Assembly: GCA_023100825.1 (NCBI GenBank)
Contig: CP095846.1
Coordinates: forward strand, 3,596,001-3,660,000
Direction of reading: 5' to 3'
Length of the DNA stretch: 64,000 bases
Origin: Nocardioidaceae bacterium SCSIO 66511
Lineage (GTDB): Bacteria > Actinomycetota > Actinomycetes > Propionibacteriales > Nocardioidaceae
Shown piece by piece: positions 24,108-33,719 of the stretch; position 1 is the first letter of the stretch, and each line of letters opens with the position of its first letter. The position numbers and the translations under genes are program-made. The notes under the pieces are model-generated. The model had not been told where the DNA came from, did no database searches, and saw only the letters and a program-made list of their open reading frames with translations.

Positions 24108-24884
24108 ATGAGCATCAAGAAGGTGGCGAGCGTATTCGCCGTGAGCGGGGTTGTCCTGTTCGGGGTCACGGCGTGCGGTGGTGACGACGATTCGGGCGGC
24201 AGCGGCGATTCGGGCGGCAGCCTCACGGTACTGGCCGCGTCGTCCCTCACCGAGGCGTTCGGTGAGCTGGAGAAAACCTTCGAGTCCGAACACGACGTCG
24301 ATGTCGAGATCTCGTACGACTCGTCGTCGGTGCTCGCCGACCAGGTCATCGAGGGAGCACCGGCAGATGTGCTCGCGACCGCGGACGAGCAGACGATGCA
24401 GACCGTCGTCGACGAGGGCTTGACCGAAGGCGATCCGGTGACGTTCGCCCAGAACACCCTCACGATCGTCACGCCCCCCGACAATCCGGCAGGCATCAAG
24501 AGCCTGAAGGACTTCGGCGGCGATACGAAGTTCGCAGTCTGCGTGCCGGAGGCGCCGTGCGGCGATGCGAGTAAGAAGCTGCTCGAGCTCAACAACATCA
24601 CCGCGGATGCCGCAACCGAAGAACAGAACGTCAAGGACGTACTCACCAAAGTGACGGCCGGCGAGGTCGACGCCGGCCTGGTGTACGTAAGCGATGCGCA
24701 GGCGGCGGGCGACGACGTCTCCACTGTCGATGCCGAGAACTCCTCCGAGGTCGTCAACTCCGATCCGATCGCGGTGCTCTCCGATGCCGGTGACTCCGAC
24801 CTCGCCCAAGAGTGGGTCGATCTCGTGACGAGCGACGAAGGCCAGCAGGTACTGAAGTCCTATGGGTTCCAGCCAGGCGCCTGA
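24108..24884 (+). CDS. modA: molybdate ABC transporter substrate-binding lipoprotein
   Basis: The 258-residue lipoprotein has a signal peptide with lipobox VTAC (Cys23), a Gly/Ser/Asp linker, and the ModA fold with LTVLAASSLTEAFGELEKTF at about 38-57 and ADVLATADEQTMQ. It captures molybdate or tungstate outside the membrane for ModBC. Its end overlaps the modB start by 23 bases. Confidence 0.95.
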   Translation: MSIKKVASVFAVSGVVLFGVTACGGDDDSGGSGDSGGSLTVLAASSLTEAFGELEKTFESEHDVDVEISYDSSSVLADQVIEGAPADVLATADEQTMQTVVDEGLTEGDPVTFAQNTLTIVTPPDNPAGIKSLKDFGGDTKFAVCVPEAPCGDASKKLLELNNITADAATEEQNVKDVLTKVTAGEVDAGLVYVSDAQAAGDDVSTVDAENSSEVVNSDPIAVLSDAGDSDLAQEWVDLVTSDEGQQVLKSYGFQPGA

Positions 24885-25686
24885 TCGCGAGACTCCGGCG
24901 CTCGGCCGGGCGCCCGCCGTACTGGTGGTGCTGTCCGGCCTCGCGCTCGTGGTCCTACTGCTCCCCGTCGTCGCCCTGCTCGTACGCACGCCGTGGACGC
25001 AGCTGGTCGAACGACTCGGCACACAGGAGATCCTCGATGCGCTGCGGTTGAGTCTGGTCTCGGCCACCGTCGCCGCGGCCCTCTGCCTGGTGCTCGGAGT
25101 CCCGCTGGCCTGGCTGCTCGCCCGCGTGGAGTTCCGGGGACGGCCGCTCGTACGAGCCTTCGTCACCGTGCCGCTGGTGCTCCCGCCCGTGGTCGGCGGC
25201 ATCGCCCTGCTGATGGCGTTCGGTCGTCGGGGCGTTGTCGGACAGCCGATGTACGAGGCTTTCGGAATCACGATCCCGTTCACGCTCACCGCAGTCGTGC
25301 TCGCGCAGACGTTCGTGGCACTGCCGTTCTTGGTGATCAGCGTCGAGGGTGCGCTTCGCTCCGCGGACCGGCGCTACGACGAGGTCGCGGCAACGCTCGG
25401 CGCCGGACGCTGGTCGACCTTCCGCACCGTGACACTCCCGTTGGCCGCCCCGGGCTTGATCAGCGGTGCCGTGCTCGCTTGGGCGCGGGCACTCGGCGAG
25501 TTCGGTGCGACGATCACGTTCGCGGGCAACTTCCCCGGCACGACACGCACCATGCCGCTGCAGATCTACACGGCCCGCCAGGCCGACGAGGGCGCAGCGC
25601 TGGTGCTCAGCGCGATTCTGCTCGCGATCAGCGTGCTCGTGCTGGCGAGCCTGCGCGAGCGATGGATCGGAGGTACGCCGCCGTGA
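24862..25686 (+). CDS. modB: molybdate ABC transporter permease
   Basis: The 274-residue permease has about six membrane helices and the conserved EAA-type loop DEVAATLGAGRWSTFRTVTL near 172-191, which contacts the ATPase. The ALGEFGATITFAGN segment is characteristic of ModB. It forms the ModB2C2 channel. Start and stop overlap modA and modC, indicating tight coupling. Confidence 0.95.
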   Translation: MGSSQAPDRETPALGRAPAVLVVLSGLALVVLLLPVVALLVRTPWTQLVERLGTQEILDALRLSLVSATVAAALCLVLGVPLAWLLARVEFRGRPLVRAFVTVPLVLPPVVGGIALLMAFGRRGVVGQPMYEAFGITIPFTLTAVVLAQTFVALPFLVISVEGALRSADRRYDEVAATLGAGRWSTFRTVTLPLAAPGLISGAVLAWARALGEFGATITFAGNFPGTTRTMPLQIYTARQADEGAALVLSAILLAISVLVLASLRERWIGGTPP

Positions 25687-26735
25687 TGCTCGACGCCGAG
25701 ATCGGCCTTGCCAGGGGAACGTTCGAGCTCGACGTACGAGTTCAGGCCGAATCGGGCACGATCGTCGCCTTGCTCGGCCCGAACGGCGCCGGCAAGAGCA
25801 CCGTCGTACGCGCACTCGCCGGCCTCAGCCCGCTGCGCACCGGCCACATCACGCTCGCCGGCGAGACGTTGGAAAGACCCGCGACGAACGTGCGCATGAC
25901 CGCGCAGGATCGCCGAATCGGCATGGTGTTCCAGGACCCGCTGCTCTTTCCCAATCTGACGGCGCGCGACAACGTCGCCTACGGTCCCCGTCGACGTGGC
26001 GCCTCCCGCGAGGCGGCCCGTCGGACGGCCGACGAGTGGCTTCGGCGTACCTCACTCGAGGAGTTGGCCGCACGTAAGCCCGCTCAGTTGTCCGGAGGAC
26101 AACGTCAACGGGTTGCGATCGCCCGAGCACTCGCAACCGAGCCACGAATGCTGCTGCTCGATGAGCCGACCTCGGCGCTCGACGTCTCTGTGACCCTCGA
26201 GCTACGCCACTTCCTGCTGCGGCGGCTACGCGAGTTCGACGGCGTCACCGTGCTGGTGACCCATGACGCTCTTGACGCGCTCGTCCTCGCCGACCAGGTC
26301 GTGGTCATCGACGGCGGGCGTGTCTCGCAGTCCGGTCCGCCGCGAGAGGTCGCGAGCCGCCCCCGAAGCGAGCACGTCGCGTCGCTGATGGGTTTGAACC
26401 TGTTGCGCGGGCGAGCGTCGGGCACCACTGTCCGATTGGGCGATGACTCCCAGCTGGTCACCGCCTCCTCGCATGACGGCGATGTGTTCGCATCGTTCGC
26501 ACCGCACGCCGTCACGTTGTCGCGGGTACGCCCGGAGACGAGCGCGCGTAACGCGTGGGGCGTACGCGTCGCCGGTCTCGCGCCGCACGGCGACGCAGTA
26601 CGCGTACACCTCACCGGGCCGGTGCAACTGATCGCCGACGTGACGCCGACCGCCGTCGCCGAGCTGGAGCTGACGAACGGCACGCAGGTGTGGGCGACCG
26701 TCAAGGCGACCGAGGTCGCGGTGTACCAGGCATAG
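25686..26735 (+). CDS. modC: molybdate ABC transporter ATP-binding protein
   Basis: The 349-residue ATPase has Walker A GPNGAGKST at 31-39, Q-loop FQDPLLFPN, signature LSGGQ at 135-139, Walker B LLLDEP at 156-161 and H-loop VTHD. A C-terminal Mop/TOBE domain (residues about 285-349, ending WATVKATEVAVYQA) may sense molybdate and inhibit transport. ATG 25686 overlaps the modB stop by one base; GTG 25683 is an equally possible start. Confidence 0.94.
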   Translation: MLDAEIGLARGTFELDVRVQAESGTIVALLGPNGAGKSTVVRALAGLSPLRTGHITLAGETLERPATNVRMTAQDRRIGMVFQDPLLFPNLTARDNVAYGPRRRGASREAARRTADEWLRRTSLEELAARKPAQLSGGQRQRVAIARALATEPRMLLLDEPTSALDVSVTLELRHFLLRRLREFDGVTVLVTHDALDALVLADQVVVIDGGRVSQSGPPREVASRPRSEHVASLMGLNLLRGRASGTTVRLGDDSQLVTASSHDGDVFASFAPHAVTLSRVRPETSARNAWGVRVAGLAPHGDAVRVHLTGPVQLIADVTPTAVAELELTNGTQVWATVKATEVAVYQA

Positions 26736-26774
26736 CGCCACGAGTCGGCAGCCGGACCATTAGGATCGATCGAC

Positions 26775-27806
26775 ATGACCGACGACTCGACCTCGCCGAC
26801 CGACGCCCTCACCCCCGCCCAGTCTGCTCCCGACCGCAACCTCGCGCTCGATCTCGTACGCATCACCGAGGCGGCCGGGATGGCTGCGGCTCGCTGGGTC
26901 GGCCGCGGCGACAAGAACGGCGCCGACGGTGTCGCTGTCAACGCAATGCGCGCCCTGATCAACTCGGTGCAGATGCGCGGCGTCGTTGTCATCGGTGAAG
27001 GCGAGAAGGACAACGCGCCGATGCTGTTCAACGGCGAGCAGGTCGGCGACGGCACCGGACCCGCCTGCGACGTCGCGGTCGACCCGATCGACGGTACGAC
27101 GCTGACCGCCAAGGGCATGCCGAACGCCGTTTCGGTGCTCGCCGTCGCTCCCCGCAACTCGATGTACGACCCGTCCGCGGTGTTCTACATGGAGAAGCTG
27201 GTCACTGGCCCCGAAGCCGCCGACGTCGTCGACATCCGGGTTCCGGTCGGCGAGAACATCAACCGAGTCGCCAAGGCCAAGGGCCTCTCCGCCAAGGACG
27301 TCACGGTCTGCATCCTCGACCGGCCGCGCCACGAGCAGCTCGTCCGCGAGATTCGCGATGCAGGAGCCCGGATCAAGTTCATCAGCGACGGCGACGTCGC
27401 CGGCGCGATCCTCGCGGCGAGCCCCGACACCGGCGTCGATCTGCTCGTCGGCGTCGGAGGTACGCCCGAAGGCATCATCGCCGCGTGCGCAATGAAGTGC
27501 ATGGGCGGTCTCATCCAGGGCCGGCTGTGGCCGACCGACGACGCCGAGCGCGACCGCGCGATCGCCGCCGGGCTCGACCCCGATCAGGTCCTCACGACCG
27601 ATGACCTCGTACGCGGCGACGACTGCTTCTTCGTCGCGACCGGCATCACCGACGGCGAGCTGATGAACGGCGTACGGTTCGGCGCCGGCACCGCGACCAC
27701 CGAATCGGTCGTGATGCGATCGCGTAGCGGCACCATCCGCAAGATCTCCAGCGTGCATCGGCTGGAGAAGCTGATGGCCTACTCCAGCGTCGATTTCGAG
27801 CACTGA
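26775..27806 (+). CDS. glpX: class II fructose-1,6-bisphosphatase
   Basis: GlpX hydrolyses fructose-1,6-bisphosphate to fructose-6-phosphate in gluconeogenesis. The 343-residue protein shows the metal-binding GEGEKDNAP at 74-82 and DPIDGTT at 103-109, plus GVGGTPEGI near 235. It is the major FBPase type of Actinobacteria and matches the Rv1099c position. The sugar kinase follows after 3 bases, so the two are probably co-transcribed. Confidence 0.96.
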   Translation: MTDDSTSPTDALTPAQSAPDRNLALDLVRITEAAGMAAARWVGRGDKNGADGVAVNAMRALINSVQMRGVVVIGEGEKDNAPMLFNGEQVGDGTGPACDVAVDPIDGTTLTAKGMPNAVSVLAVAPRNSMYDPSAVFYMEKLVTGPEAADVVDIRVPVGENINRVAKAKGLSAKDVTVCILDRPRHEQLVREIRDAGARIKFISDGDVAGAILAASPDTGVDLLVGVGGTPEGIIAACAMKCMGGLIQGRLWPTDDAERDRAIAAGLDPDQVLTTDDLVRGDDCFFVATGITDGELMNGVRFGAGTATTESVVMRSRSGTIRKISSVHRLEKLMAYSSVDFEH

Positions 27807-27809
27807 GGC

Positions 27810-28730
27810 ATGGTGTCTGTCCTCGTCGTCGGCGAAGCACTCGTCGACGTGACCGCATCGCCGACGGGCACCTCCACCCTTCCGGGCGGGTCACCGCTCA
27901 ACATCGCCGTCGGCTGTGCCCGACTCGACGTATCGACCGTCCTCGCCTGCCAGCTCGGCGATGACGACGCCGGAGACCTGCTTCGCGACCACCTCGACGA
28001 CTCCGACGTCGACGTACGCTCACTTCCGCCGCATCGCGCGGAGACCTCGGTGGCGCGCGCAGACGTCGACGCCGCCGGTCATGCGACGTACACCTTCGAC
28101 CTCGCCTGGGACCCCGCAGAACTCCCGACGCCCGATGGGTTCGACTGCGTGCATGTCGGTTCGATCGGCGCTGCGCTGGCGCCCGGCGCCGACGCCGTCG
28201 CCGAACTCGTCGAGCGCGCCTCCGCCGCGGGCGTACCCGTCAGCTTCGACCCGAACGTACGCCCGACCATCACGCCCGACCTCGCCGACGTACGCCGACG
28301 GGTGGAGGCGATCGCGCAGCATGCGAACGTGATCAAGCTCAGCGACGAGGACGCCGAAACCCTGTATCCCGGCGAAACCGATGTGCTCGGCCGGCTCGTC
28401 GGCAGGGGGCGTACCGGCCTGGCCGCCATGACCTGCGGTAGTCGCTCGGTACGCCTGCGAAGTCGTGCCGCGACAGCGACCGTCGCGCCCCCAAAGGTCG
28501 AGGTCGTCGACACGATCGGGGCCGGCGACTCGTTCATGGCCGCGCTGCTCGCAGATCTGCTGGAACGCTCCGCGCTCGACCGCGACGACCTCGACGAAAC
28601 GACGCTCCGCGCGGTCGCGACCCGAGCCGCGCGGGCGGCCGCGATCACCTGTTCACGCCCGGGCGCCGATCCACCTACCCGGCGAGAGCTCGAGGACGCC
28701 GAGACGGGATCCGATCAGACCCAGCCTTGA
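27810..28730 (+). CDS. PfkB-family carbohydrate kinase (fructokinase-like)
   Basis: The 306-residue ribokinase-fold protein has the substrate end VVGEALVDVTASPTG and GGSPLNIAVGCARL, the FDPNVRP segment, and the catalytic anion hole DTIGAGDSF near 233-241 with the base Asp. Fructokinase or related hexose kinase activity is likely, but the exact sugar cannot be told. It follows glpX by 3 bases. Confidence 0.9.
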   Translation: MVSVLVVGEALVDVTASPTGTSTLPGGSPLNIAVGCARLDVSTVLACQLGDDDAGDLLRDHLDDSDVDVRSLPPHRAETSVARADVDAAGHATYTFDLAWDPAELPTPDGFDCVHVGSIGAALAPGADAVAELVERASAAGVPVSFDPNVRPTITPDLADVRRRVEAIAQHANVIKLSDEDAETLYPGETDVLGRLVGRGRTGLAAMTCGSRSVRLRSRAATATVAPPKVEVVDTIGAGDSFMAALLADLLERSALDRDDLDETTLRAVATRAARAAAITCSRPGADPPTRRELEDAETGSDQTQP

Positions 28731-28783
28731 TCACAGACAGTCACTAATAGGTACGATGCCGTTCCGCGAGGGTTGGAGGCGCA

Positions 28784-29713
28784 GTGACCGAGACGACCGT
28801 GTCCGTCAGCGATCGGATCGAGATCTGTTATCAGACGTTCGGTGACCGTACCGACCCGACGGTTTTGCTGGTCATGGGTCTCGCCGGTCCGATGGGCTGG
28901 TGGAGCGTCGATCTGTGCGAGGCCCTCGCTGCCCGCGGATATCACGTCATCCGGTTCGACAACCGCGACACGGGCGCATCGACGAAGCTACGCGAACAGC
29001 GAGTGAACCGCTCCGACATCATCCGGGCATTCGTCGGCGACCACGGCCGCGCCGCGTACACGATGTCGGATCTCGCCGACGACGGGTTCGGACTGCTCGA
29101 CGCGCTCGACATCGAGAGTTGCCACGTCGTCGGCGCGTCCATGGGCGGCATGATCGCCCAGACCATGGCCATCGAGCATCCCGAACGCGTACGGTCACTG
29201 ACGTCCATCATGTCGACGACCGGGCGGCGGACCGTCGGATGGCAGCATCCCAAGCTGATCCCGGCCCTGTTGGCACGCACCGGCCCGACCCGCGGAGCGT
29301 ACGTCGAGCGCAGCATCCGTACGCAGCAGCTACTCGGCACCTCGACGTTCCCCGCCCCCATCGCCGAGTTGCGCGCGCGAGCCGAGGAGACGTACGACCG
29401 TGGCTGGTCCGCGAGCGGGGTGCTCCGCCAGATGCTCGCCGTCCTCTGCCAACCCGATCGTACGAACGACCTCGAACGACTGGACCTGGCTGCCTGTGTC
29501 ATCCACGGGCTGGAGGATCCGCTCGTCCACCCGTCGGGCGGTCGCGCGACCGCGCAGGCGATCCGGGCGAGCGAGCTGGTGTTGATACCCGGCTTGGGCC
29601 ACGACCTCCCTGCGCAGCTGACCACGATGTTCGTCGACGCGATCGACCGTACGGCGCAGCGCGGTGATCAGGACTCCGCGAGAGCGCGCAACTCCGACAG
29701 CGCATCCTCGTAG
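28784..29713 (+). CDS. alpha/beta hydrolase
   Basis: The 309-residue protein is a canonical alpha/beta hydrolase. It has the oxyanion region LLVMGLAGPMGWW, the RFDNRDTGAST strand, the nucleophile elbow GASMGG (Ser near 123), the acid in GLEDPLVHP and the catalytic His in GLGHDLP near 279. It resembles aclacinomycin-methylesterase-like hydrolases. It starts with GTG after TTGGAGG. The last 46 bases overlap the convergent acyltransferase gene. Confidence 0.88.
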   Translation: MTETTVSVSDRIEICYQTFGDRTDPTVLLVMGLAGPMGWWSVDLCEALAARGYHVIRFDNRDTGASTKLREQRVNRSDIIRAFVGDHGRAAYTMSDLADDGFGLLDALDIESCHVVGASMGGMIAQTMAIEHPERVRSLTSIMSTTGRRTVGWQHPKLIPALLARTGPTRGAYVERSIRTQQLLGTSTFPAPIAELRARAEETYDRGWSASGVLRQMLAVLCQPDRTNDLERLDLAACVIHGLEDPLVHPSGGRATAQAIRASELVLIPGLGHDLPAQLTTMFVDAIDRTAQRGDQDSARARNSDSASS

Positions 29714-31116
29714 TAGCCGACCAGCGACCAGACGTCCGGCACCATCTCACGGCACACGACGATCCCGAGGTCGAGTGCACCGTTGTAGCTGAACAACGTG
29801 ATGTTGACGCCTCCGGTGAGCTGGGAGACCGCCGAGACCGGGTGGATTCCCTCGACGGTCGCACCGTCGACGTACAACGGGATCTGCGGACCAGGAACGT
29901 TCGACACGAACAGGTTGAACGGCAGGCCGGGCACGGTGACCATCCGGAACAGCGCACGCGACGCGAGACCGGACAACCCCGTCGGGATCGCCGCACTCAG
30001 GTCTTGCAGGATCGTGGCGGGTACGGCCTCGAAGCGCTCCTTGGCGACCGCGATCTCGCCGTGGAGGTACGTGAGACGCTCATCTGCGTCGCGCAGATGC
30101 GTCGGGAGGCGCACCATCATGACCGAGATCTGGTTGGCCGACTCGGGCGCGGCATCGTCTCGTACCGATACCGGTATCGCAGCGACGAGCGGCATCTCCG
30201 GCAACGCATCGTGCTCGAGGAGCCACCGGCGTAGCGCACTCGCCGTCAACGCCATCACGACGTCGTTGACGGTCAGGTCGTACGCCTCCTTGATCGCCTT
30301 CACCTGGTCGAGCGGCAACGATCCGAACGAGAACCGCCGGTGTGCGGTGATCGGTCCGTTGAACGGTGTCGGCGGCGCGAACAGATGGCGTTCGTCGTCG
30401 CCGGCGGATCCGCGCCCGACGAACCTCATCACGGCGTCGGCGGCATCGCTGACCTGGCGCGCGCCGGGTACGTTCGCAGCGCCCGGCAGATCCATCAGAT
30501 GCGGAAGTGATCTGGGCATCGAGGTGAGTGCGCGGCCGAACGTCGCGGCATTCGACACTGCCGCTCTCGGCAGCAGCTGATCCGGCCGGGGCAGCGGGCG
30601 GGGCGACCAGTCATCGGGCTCGACGGCGCGCGGCTCGGGCGTCGCATCCATGATCGTGGCGAGGAGCTCGGCGCCGGTGACGCCGTCGATCGCCGCGTGG
30701 TGCACCTTGAAGTACAGGGCGGCTCGGTCCCCTTCGAGGCCGTGGACGAGGTACAGCTCCCAAAGCGGCCGCGAGCGGTCGAGCGGCCGGGCGTGGATGC
30801 GGGCGATCTGCTCGCCGAGCTGACCATGGTCGCCGGGGCCCGGGAGCGCGAGCTCGCGCAGGTGGAACTCGATGTCGAAGTCGGGGTCGTCGACCCAGTA
30901 CGGGTTGCCAAGGCCGAGCGGTACGTCGACGAGTCGCTGGCGGAACGGCGGCGCGAGGTGCAGCCGGGGCTCTAGCAGGGCTCGCAGGTCATCGAGGCTC
31001 AGGCTCCCGCCGGCCGCGGTGCTCGGGTCGATTCGAACGACCGCACCGACGTGCCCGGTCGTCGTGGCGTCCTCGACATTCAGGAACTGCGCGTCCAGCG
31101 GGCTCACGGGCTTCAT
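29668..31116 (-). CDS. wax ester synthase/diacylglycerol acyltransferase (WS/DGAT)
   Basis: The 482-residue enzyme transfers acyl groups from acyl-CoA to diacylglycerol or fatty alcohols to make storage lipids. It has the SPLDAQFL opening, the catalytic HHAAIDG near 137-143, the SRPLWELYLV motif and the structural TVNDVVMAL motif near 270, as in the actinobacterial Tgs family. I chose ATG 31116 (MKPVSPLDAQF), the standard family start. Confidence 0.94.
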   Translation of the reverse strand: MKPVSPLDAQFLNVEDATTTGHVGAVVRIDPSTAAGGSLSLDDLRALLEPRLHLAPPFRQRLVDVPLGLGNPYWVDDPDFDIEFHLRELALPGPGDHGQLGEQIARIHARPLDRSRPLWELYLVHGLEGDRAALYFKVHHAAIDGVTGAELLATIMDATPEPRAVEPDDWSPRPLPRPDQLLPRAAVSNAATFGRALTSMPRSLPHLMDLPGAANVPGARQVSDAADAVMRFVGRGSAGDDERHLFAPPTPFNGPITAHRRFSFGSLPLDQVKAIKEAYDLTVNDVVMALTASALRRWLLEHDALPEMPLVAAIPVSVRDDAAPESANQISVMMVRLPTHLRDADERLTYLHGEIAVAKERFEAVPATILQDLSAAIPTGLSGLASRALFRMVTVPGLPFNLFVSNVPGPQIPLYVDGATVEGIHPVSAVSQLTGGVNITLFSYNGALDLGIVVCREMVPDVWSLVGYYEDALSELRALAES

Positions 31117-31182
31117 ACCTCGCGAATCTACCGGTGCCGGTTGCACCACGCCTCCCCCGTAGGGTCCGGTACGGTCTGCGTC

Positions 31183-31818
31183 GTGGAGTGGCGGTCGGGC
31201 GATGCGGTGCTACGGCATCGAGTCGACGGCGCCCTCGAGCTCCGGGTAGGCGGCGTGTTCGTGATGGACGACGCCGAGACGACGAGCGAGCGACAGCTCG
31301 CCGAAGCCACCCTCGCAGGTCTCGGCCGGCCTCGGCGGATCCTGGTCGGCGGGCTCGGCCTCGGGTTCACGCTTCGCGCGATCCTCGCTGACCGCCGCGT
31401 CGAATCCGTAACGGTGGCCGAGCTGGAGCCGGCGATCCCCGCATGGATGCGGGCGGGCGTACTCCCCGGTGCGGATCTGCTCGCCGATGCCCGGGTCGAC
31501 TTGCAGGTGGCCGACGTACGTGAGGTCGTCGAAGGTGCCGAGGCAGGCAGTCTCGACGCGATCCTGCTCGACGTCGACAACGGTCCCGGCTACCTCGTGC
31601 ACCCGGAGAACGCGGGCTTGTACGAGACGCCGTTCCTACGCACCTGCCTGGACGCACTGGCCCTCGGCGGCCAGCTGTGCGTGTGGTCGATGGCCGAGGC
31701 ACCCGACCTCGAGGCCGCTATGCGAGAACTGTTCGTACGTGTCGAGACCGAGCCGGTGCCAGTACGCCTGCAGGGTCGCGACGAGTCGTACTGGCTCCTT
31801 CGCGGGCACCGTGGGTGA
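31183..31818 (+). CDS. spermidine-synthase-like methyltransferase-fold protein
   Basis: The 211-residue protein has the spermidine/putrescine aminopropyltransferase fold, with LVGGLGLGFTLRAIL as the nucleotide-binding loop, VTVAELEPAIPAWM at strand 2 and AILLDVDNGPGYLVHPENA as the active-site Asp segment. I chose GTG 31183 (VEWRSGDAVL) because upstream codons overlap the divergent WS/DGAT gene. The short length and missing N-terminal beta domain suggest it is not a true polyamine synthase. fumC follows after 17 bases. Confidence 0.78.
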   Translation: MEWRSGDAVLRHRVDGALELRVGGVFVMDDAETTSERQLAEATLAGLGRPRRILVGGLGLGFTLRAILADRRVESVTVAELEPAIPAWMRAGVLPGADLLADARVDLQVADVREVVEGAEAGSLDAILLDVDNGPGYLVHPENAGLYETPFLRTCLDALALGGQLCVWSMAEAPDLEAAMRELFVRVETEPVPVRLQGRDESYWLLRGHRG

Positions 31819-31835
31819 AGCGATAGCCTCGGCCC

Positions 31836-33230
31836 ATGAGCGCTGATCAGGACTACCGCATCGAGCACGACACGATGGGCGAGGTACGCGTACCCGCGAA
31901 GGCTCTGTGGCGGGCCCAGACCCAACGCGCCGTCGAGAACTTCCCGATCTCGGGCAGCACACTGGAGAGCCAGCACATCAAGGCGCTCGCACAGGTCAAG
32001 GGTGCCTGCGCGAAGGCGAACGCCGAGCTCGGCGTACTCGAGGAGGACATGGCCGACGCGATCGTCGAGGCCGCTGCAGCCGTTGCGTCCGGAGTGCATG
32101 ACGCCGAGTTTCCGATCGACGTGTTCCAGACCGGCTCGGGCACTTCGAGCAACATGAACACCAACGAGGTCCTGGCAACGCTCGCGACGCGTTCGCTCGG
32201 CCGCGACGTACATCCCAACGACCACGTCAACGCGAGCCAGTCCAGCAACGACGTGTTCCCGACGTCGATCCACGTTGCCGCGACGGCGGCCGCGACCCAC
32301 GAGCTGATCCCCGCGCTCGATCACCTCGCGGCGGCGTTCGAGGCGAAGGCATCGGAGTTCGCGACGGTCGTGAAGTCCGGGCGTACGCATCTGATGGACG
32401 CAACGCCGGTCACGCTCGGCCAGGAGTTCGGCGGCTACGGCGCCCAGGTCCGTAAGGGCATCGCACGAGTCGAGTCGGCGCTCCCCAACACCGCCGAGGT
32501 CCCGCTCGGCGGCACGGCGGTCGGCACCGGCATCAACACACCGGTGGGCTTCCCGCAGCGGGTCATCGAGCTGCTGGCTGAAGACACCGGCCTGCCGTTG
32601 ACCGAGGCACGCGATCACTTCGAGGCACACGGCGCCCGCGACGGCCTGGTTGAGCTGTCCGGCCAGCTGCGTACGATCGCCGTCGGCCTGACCAAGATCT
32701 GCAACGACCTGCGCTGGATGGGTTCCGGGCCACGAGCTGGTCTCGGCGAGATCGCGCTCCCCGACCTGCAGCCTGGCTCGAGCATCATGCCGGGCAAGGT
32801 CAACCCGGTGCTTCCCGAAGCGACCCTGCAGGTGTGTGCGCAGGTCATCGGCAACGACGCCGCGATCGCCACCGCGGGCGCATCGGGTGCGTTCGAGCTG
32901 AACGTTCAGCTGCCGCTCATCGCTCGCAACCTGCTGGAGTCGATCCGGCTGCTCGGCAACGTCTCACGAGTACTCGCCGACCGCTGCATCTCCGGCATCA
33001 CCGCCAACGTCGAGCGCTGCACGGAGCTCGCCGAGTCGTCACCGTCGATCGTGACGCCGCTGAACCGCCTGATCGGGTACGAGGCCGCCGCGAAGATCGC
33101 GAAGAAGTCGGTGGCGGAGCGCAAGACGATCCGCGAGGTCGTGATCGAGCTCGGGTACGTCGAGCGTGGCGACCTCACCGAGGCGCAGCTCGACGAGGCC
33201 CTCGACGTGCTCTCCATGACCCATCCGTAG
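31836..33230 (+). CDS. fumC: class II fumarate hydratase
   Basis: The 464-residue enzyme hydrates fumarate to L-malate in the TCA cycle without iron. Hallmarks are [14 protein letters not shown] near 103-116, the catalytic His region [12 protein letters not shown] near 180 and the SS-loop signature [12 protein letters not shown] near 315. It occupies the Rv1098c position beside glpX in the conserved order, here separated by inserted genes. Confidence 0.97.
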   Translation: MSADQDYRIEHDTMGEVRVPAKALWRAQTQRAVENFPISGSTLESQHIKALAQVKGACAKANAELGVLEEDMADAIVEAAAAVASGVHDAEFPIDVFQTGSGTSSNMNTNEVLATLATRSLGRDVHPNDHVNASQSSNDVFPTSIHVAATAAATHELIPALDHLAAAFEAKASEFATVVKSGRTHLMDATPVTLGQEFGGYGAQVRKGIARVESALPNTAEVPLGGTAVGTGINTPVGFPQRVIELLAEDTGLPLTEARDHFEAHGARDGLVELSGQLRTIAVGLTKICNDLRWMGSGPRAGLGEIALPDLQPGSSIMPGKVNPVLPEATLQVCAQVIGNDAAIATAGASGAFELNVQLPLIARNLLESIRLLGNVSRVLADRCISGITANVERCTELAESSPSIVTPLNRLIGYEAAAKIAKKSVAERKTIREVVIELGYVERGDLTEAQLDEALDVLSMTHP

Positions 33231-33263
33231 TCACCACGAGATTCGGCAGGCTGGGACGCGTTC

Positions 33264-33626
33264 TCAGACGCTGACTGATGCACCGTTCCGCGCCGCGCGG
33301 AACGCATCGCCGTAACAGCGGTTCCACTCGCAGCGCGCCTCCAACGGCGCGAACAGGCTCCGGCCGAGTTCCGTGAGCGCGTACTCGACGCGTGGCGGGT
33401 TCTCGTCGTACGCCGCGCGCTGGATCATGCCGTCGCGCTCCAGGCGGCGCAGGCTCTCGGTGAGCACCTTCGCTGTGATCGGCCGCAGCGGTACGACGAG
33501 CTCGCCGAAGCGACGCGGGCCGTCACGCAGGCAGGTGATGATCTTCGCCGTCCACTTGTCGCCGACCTGGATCGGCACCTCGTGATCGCAGCCGTCGAAC
33601 ATGTCGGGTCGAAGCGGAGCACTCAT
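33264..33626 (-). CDS. HxlR-family transcriptional regulator
   Basis: The 120-residue winged-helix protein has the HxlR core VGDKWTAKIITCLRDGPRRF, then VLTESLRRLERDGMIQRAAY and VEYALTELGRSL. Cys13 precedes it at the position of redox-sensing cysteines in YodB/QorR-type regulators. I chose ATG 33626. It is divergent from an NAD(P)H-binding reductase at 33720, the usual partner of QorR-type regulators, so it probably represses that gene until electrophile stress. Confidence 0.9.
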   Translation of the reverse strand: MSAPLRPDMFDGCDHEVPIQVGDKWTAKIITCLRDGPRRFGELVVPLRPITAKVLTESLRRLERDGMIQRAAYDENPPRVEYALTELGRSLFAPLEARCEWNRCYGDAFRAARNGASVSV

Positions 33627-33672
33627 GGCGTAGAAGCGTAGCCCGGTTTCGTTGCGGGAACCGGCGGTGCGA

Positions 33673-33682
33673 ACCGTACGGT
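33673..33682. promoter_or_regulatory. possible HxlR operator
   Basis: The 93-base gap between the HxlR gene and its divergent partner contains the perfect palindrome ACCGTACGGT. A looser dyad with arms GGTTTC and GGAACC lies about 20 bases nearer to the HxlR gene. Either may be the binding site. Confidence 0.4.
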
Positions 33683-33719
33683 CGTTGCTCGAAAGCACAA
33701 CCAATGGGAGGCAACGCAG

